Assembly (NCBI GenBank): GCA_004560375.1
Contig: SFVC01000006.1
Location: forward strand, 1 to 64,000
Reading direction: 5' to 3'
DNA length: 64,000 nucleotides
DNA from: a bacterium
GTDB taxonomy: Bacteria; Bacillota; Clostridia; Oscillospirales; Oscillospiraceae
The notes under the pieces are model-generated. The model was given only the letters and a program-made list of their open reading frames with translations, was not told the DNA's origin and ran no database searches. The position numbers were made by a program, and so were the translations under genes. Shown one piece after another: positions 60,853 to 64,000 of the stretch (the first letter of the stretch is position 1; each line of letters opens with the position of its first letter).

Positions 60853-61803
60853 ATGAAAAACAGCGTATCCGGGCGGACGTCCTGGCTGATCTCCGTGGGG
60901 GCGGCGGCGCTGGCCGCGGCCCTGCTGCGGCGGTGGCAGCTGGCCTCCGCCTTTGAGCCGGACACCGGCCTGGCCACACCGGGGGCCCAGGCCAGCGTGA
61001 TCCTGATGTGCCTGCTGGTGATGGCGGGGTCGTGGCTGATCCTGCTGGCCATGGGCCGGGCGGGGGGGCCGGATCCGGCCCGCCGCTGGGACATGGTGTT
61101 CGTGACCCGGGGAGATCCGGTGTTCCCCGCCCTGGCGGTGGGGGCGGCGGTGCTGGCGGCGCTGGCGGTGCCGGTGCTGTTCGTGGTGGGGGTGGATCAG
61201 TTCCAGATCTACCAGATGGCCCGGGAGGCCGGCGCCCAGCCCCCCAGCAACAACGGGATGCTCACCCTGGCCACGGCGGCGGGGGCGCTGCTGGCGGCCC
61301 TGGGCCTGCTGCAGATGGGCCGGGACGGGCTGCGCCCCGGCAGGCGGGGCAAGGGAGGCTTTTCCGCCGCCCTGCCCGGGGTGGCGGGCTGCGTGTGGCT
61401 GATGGAGAGCTTCCGGGCCCACGCCGCCAACCCCGTCCAGTGGGACTACGCCCCCCAGCTCATCGCCATTGTGGTGGGCATGGGGTTCTATATGGACTTC
61501 GCCGGTATGTCCGCCGGGGCCCCCCGGCCCCGCCGCCTGCTGTGGATGGCGGGCATGACCGTGATCCTGTCCGCGCCGCCGCTGGTCACCGTGCTGGCGG
61601 AGCTGTCCGCTCGGACAGCCGCGGGGGGCTCCCTGCTGGCCGCCGAGACCGGGGACGCGCTGCTGCTGCTGTCCCAGCTGCTGGCGGCGGCGGGGGTGCT
61701 GTGGCGGCTGCCCCCCTATTTGGAGCGTTTAGACCGGCCCGGCCCGGACAGATCAGGCGGCCTGGAGGAAGCAAGCATAGAGGAGGAAACCACCGATGAA
61801 TGA
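60853..61803 (+). CDS. multipass membrane protein of unknown function
   Basis: 316 residues with about eight hydrophobic segments (~9-27, 45-65, 90-118, 140-158, 170-185, 200-220, 232-255, 265-290) and an acidic tail (GGLEEASIEEETTDE). No family recognised. GAGGTGG precedes ATG 60853, ten bases after lepB; its stop overlaps metG by eight bases, so it is expressed with both. Confidence 0.7.
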   Translation: MKNSVSGRTSWLISVGAAALAAALLRRWQLASAFEPDTGLATPGAQASVILMCLLVMAGSWLILLAMGRAGGPDPARRWDMVFVTRGDPVFPALAVGAAVLAALAVPVLFVVGVDQFQIYQMAREAGAQPPSNNGMLTLATAAGALLAALGLLQMGRDGLRPGRRGKGGFSAALPGVAGCVWLMESFRAHAANPVQWDYAPQLIAIVVGMGFYMDFAGMSAGAPRPRRLLWMAGMTVILSAPPLVTVLAELSARTAAGGSLLAAETGDALLLLSQLLAAAGVLWRLPPYLERLDRPGPDRSGGLEEASIEEETTDE

Positions 61804-63775
61804 GAAAAAGAGCTACTATATCACCACGCCCATCTACTACCCCTCGGGCAAGCTGCACATCGGCCACGCCTACTGCACCGTGGCCACCGACGCCATGGCC
61901 CGGTACAAGCGGCTGTGCGGCTGCGACGTGATGTTCCTCACCGGCACCGACGAGCACGGCCAGAAGATCGAGGACAAGGCCAGGGAGGCCGGCGTCACCC
62001 CCCAGGAATTCGTGGACAACATCGTGGCCGCCCCCGGCGGCGTGCTGGATCTGTGGAAGCTGATGAACATCAGCTACGACCGGTTCATCCGCACCACCGA
62101 TGATTACCATGTGGAATCCATCCAGAAAATATTCCGGAAAATGTACGACAACGGGGACATCTACAAGGGCTCCTATAAGGGCAAGTACTGTAAGCCCTGC
62201 GAGTCCTTCTGGACGGAGTCCCAGCTGGTGGACGGCAAGTGCCCCGACTGCGGCCGGGAGGTGATGGACGCGGAGGAGGAGGCCTACTTCTTCCGGGCGT
62301 CCAAGTACGCCGACCGGGTGCGGGAGCTGCTGCTGAACACCGACTTCCTGGAGCCCAGGAGCCGGGTGCACGAGATGGTGAACAACTTCATCGACTGCGA
62401 GGGGGGCCTCCAGGATCTGTGCGTGTCCCGCACCTCCTTTACCTGGGGGGTGCCGGTGGATTTCGACCCGGGCCATGTGGTGTACGTGTGGCTGGACGCG
62501 CTGTTCAACTATATGACCGCGCTGGGTTATCAAAACAAGAAATATGACGACGTGGAGAACTTCTGGCCCGCCGACGCCCACTTTGTGGGCAAGGAGATCG
62601 TCCGGTTCCACGCCATCTACTGGCCTGCCTTCCTCATGAGCATGGGGCTGCCCCTGCCCAAGAAGGTGTACGGCCACGGCTGGCTCAACTTCAACGGGGA
62701 CAAGATGTCCAAGTCCAAGGGCAACGTGGTGGATCCCCACCTGCTGTCCCAGCGGTATGGGGTGGACGCCCTGCGGTTCTTCCTGCTGCGATCCTTCCCC
62801 TTCGGCTCCGACGGCAACTTCACCAACGAGCTGCTGATCCAGACCATCAACAACGACCTGGCCAACGACCTGGGCAACCTGGTGAGCCGCACCACCGCCA
62901 TGGCGGAGAAGTATTTCGGCGGCACCCTGCCCGGGGACTGCCGGGGGGATGAGGCTCTGGACGGGGAACTGATCGCCCTGGTGAAAGGGCTGCGGGATCG
63001 CTATGAGGGGCAGATGGAGAAGTTCCAGTTCCAGAACGCCCTGGAGGAGGTCTTTAAGGTCGTCCAGCGGGCCAACAAGTATATTGACGAGAACGCCCCC
63101 TGGGCACTGGCCAAGGACATGGACGCCAACGGCACACGCCTCGCCGCCGTCCTCTACAACCTGCTGGAGGCCGTCCGGGTGTGCACCGTACTGCTGATCC
63201 CCTTCATGCCCGAGAGCTGCGAGAAGATCTTCGCCCAGATCGGCGCGGACGAAGGGGCCCGCACCTGGGACAGCGCGGCGCAATGGGGGGTACTGCCCAC
63301 CACCGTGTCCGTCTCCAAGGGGGAGAACCTGTTCCCCCGCATTGATATGAACAAGGAGCTGAGCGAATTGGACGCCATCATGGAGGAGGCCAAGAAAGCC
63401 GCCCTGCCCGCCCTGGAGGTGGAGCCCTTCCTGGAGGAGCAGGTGGACTTCGACACCTTCTGCAAGTCCGACTTCCGGGCCGTCAAGGTGAAGGCCTGCG
63501 AGAACGTGAAGAAGTCCGCCAAGCTGCTGCGCTTCACCCTGGACGACGGCACGGGAACGGATCGGCAGATCCTGTCCGGCATCGCCATGTACTACAAGCC
63601 GGAGGAGCTGGTGGGCAAGACCCTGGTGGCCATCGTCAACCTGCCTCCCCGGAAAATGATGGGGCTGGACAGCTGCGGTATGCTGATCTCCGCCGTCCAC
63701 ACCGAGCAGGGGGAGGAGCGGCTCCACCTGCTGATGGTGGACGACGCCATCCCCGCCGGGGCCAAGCTGTGCTGA
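61796..63775 (+). CDS. metG: methionine--tRNA ligase
   Basis: 659 residues: TTPIYYPSGKLHIGHAYCT (HIGH), zinc-type insertion YCKPCESFW...CPDCGREV, FNGDKMSKSKGNVVDP (KMSKS), anticodon-binding helices, and a C-terminal EMAP/Trbp111-like dimerisation domain (FDTFCKSDFRAVKVKACENV, MYYKPEELVGKTLVAIVNLPPRKMMG in parts). Full length. AGGAGGAAA precedes the ATG, which overlaps the previous stop. No clear terminator follows. Confidence 0.97.
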   Translation: MNEKKSYYITTPIYYPSGKLHIGHAYCTVATDAMARYKRLCGCDVMFLTGTDEHGQKIEDKAREAGVTPQEFVDNIVAAPGGVLDLWKLMNISYDRFIRTTDDYHVESIQKIFRKMYDNGDIYKGSYKGKYCKPCESFWTESQLVDGKCPDCGREVMDAEEEAYFFRASKYADRVRELLLNTDFLEPRSRVHEMVNNFIDCEGGLQDLCVSRTSFTWGVPVDFDPGHVVYVWLDALFNYMTALGYQNKKYDDVENFWPADAHFVGKEIVRFHAIYWPAFLMSMGLPLPKKVYGHGWLNFNGDKMSKSKGNVVDPHLLSQRYGVDALRFFLLRSFPFGSDGNFTNELLIQTINNDLANDLGNLVSRTTAMAEKYFGGTLPGDCRGDEALDGELIALVKGLRDRYEGQMEKFQFQNALEEVFKVVQRANKYIDENAPWALAKDMDANGTRLAAVLYNLLEAVRVCTVLLIPFMPESCEKIFAQIGADEGARTWDSAAQWGVLPTTVSVSKGENLFPRIDMNKELSELDAIMEEAKKAALPALEVEPFLEEQVDFDTFCKSDFRAVKVKACENVKKSAKLLRFTLDDGTGTDRQILSGIAMYYKPEELVGKTLVAIVNLPPRKMMGLDSCGMLISAVHTEQGEERLHLLMVDDAIPAGAKLC

Positions 63776-63822
63776 CGGGCTGTTATGCCTTTTGGCTATG
63801 ATGGGATATTCGTTTTAAGCAT

Positions 63823-63876
63823 TTGCATTTCCCCGGCGGCGGGGGTATACTTGGGGGACGGCGGAAGCCGTCCCCC
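63823..63876 (+). promoter_or_regulatory. promoter and 5' hairpin of the amino-acid ABC transporter operon
   Basis: TTGCAT (63823), 17 bp, TATACT (63846-63851). The transcript would begin at or in GGGGGACGGC-ggaa-GCCGTCCCCC (63853-63876), a perfect 10-bp hairpin. Confidence 0.75.
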
Positions 63877-63895
63877 ACTGTAAGGAGTGACCCCC

Positions 63896-63940
63896 ATGAA
63901 GCATAGACAAGCAAACCGGAGGAGGATTCCCCGTGGATAG
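63896..63940 (+). CDS. 14-residue arginine-rich leader peptide
   Basis: MKHRQANRRRIPRG: five of 14 residues are Arg, using AGA, CGG, AGG, AGG and CGT. AAGGAG lies eight bases before the ATG. The AGG-AGG codon pair is also the ribosome site of the permease gene, and the leader stop (63938-63940) lies just inside the permease start. This suggests translation of the leader tunes the transporter, perhaps by arginine supply (inference). Confidence 0.5.
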   Translation: MKHRQANRRRIPRG

Positions 63941-64000
63941 CCGCCTGCTGGACATACTGGTGGATTCCTTCCCCAAAATCCTCATCCCCGGGCTGACTGT
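63933..64000 (+). CDS. amino-acid ABC transporter permease, N-terminal fragment
   Basis: Cut by the right edge after 22 codons. From GTG 63933: DSRLLDILVDSFPKILIPGLTV, which resembles the start of polar amino-acid (Arg/Gln/His-type) ABC permeases. GGAGGAGG lies 5-12 bases upstream. The call rests on a short stretch, so moderate confidence. Confidence 0.6.
   Translation, partial: MDSRLLDILVDSFPKILIPGLT

Overview
The window is a GC-rich (roughly two thirds G+C), gene-dense piece of a Firmicutes/Clostridia chromosome. The spore-maturation protease SpoIVB, a T-box leader, sigma-A type promoters at 17-bp spacing, strong AAGGAGG ribosome sites, gdpP-rplI-dnaB and tilS-hpt-ftsH gene orders, and DUF1836, DUF5067 and LytTR-DUF3021 genes all fit. 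My inference is a high-GC member of the Oscillospiraceae (Flavonifractor/Lawsonibacter-like gut bacteria); no rRNA is present to confirm it. No tRNA, rRNA, CRISPR array or complete insertion sequence was seen.

Layout. 1-0.9 kb: the 3' end of a large serine recombinase (AT-richer than the rest) and a 114-bp tandem repeat, probably the end of an integrated element lying to the left. 0.9-3 kb: proBA. 3-6.4 kb: a DUF6512 membrane protein, spoIVB, an HD-domain protein and trmO. 6.4-11.4 kb: a str-type operon (L7Ae-like protein, rpsL, rpsG, fusA, tuf). 11.4-15.9 kb: a MarR-controlled heterodimeric ABC exporter. 16-22 kb: asnS and asnA flanking a DUF5067 lipoprotein, a candidate small RNA and a LytTR-DUF3021 membrane operon. 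22-25.9 kb: phosphoglucomutase, a micro-ORF, a small HTH gene and a TIGR00266 protein. 26-30.5 kb: glycogen phosphorylase, amylomaltase and a SprT-like protein. 30.5-38.3 kb: sfsA, a FUSC-like protein, a DUF6442/HTH pair, a GntR-ABC operon, degV, DUF1836, mnmE and a zinc-ribbon membrane protein. 38.4-41.3 kb: a T-box-controlled cysteine operon (cysE, VOC protein, cysS). 41.4-44.6 kb: a hybrid histidine kinase broken by a one-base shift in a G7 tract. 44.6-48.9 kb: a MoxR-DUF58-transglutaminase operon. 48.9-49.9 kb: an AT-richer island with a candidate structured RNA, an antisense micro-ORF and divergent small genes. 49.9-52 kb: hflX, a flavin reductase and rpmE. 52.2-63.8 kb: a long co-directional run gdpP, rplI, zinc-ribbon protein, dnaB, tilS, hpt, ftsH, lepB, a membrane protein and metG. 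The right edge enters an amino-acid ABC transporter preceded by an arginine-rich leader ORF.

How it fits together: most genes are housekeeping functions for translation (S7, S12, L9, L31, EF-G, EF-Tu, three aminoacyl-tRNA ligases, TilS, MnmE, TrmO, HflX), replication (DnaB), protein export and quality control (LepB, FtsH), c-di-AMP turnover (GdpP), proline, cysteine and asparagine supply, and glycogen use. The least explained parts are the two candidate structured RNAs, the micro-ORFs, the split kinase and the arginine-rich leader.
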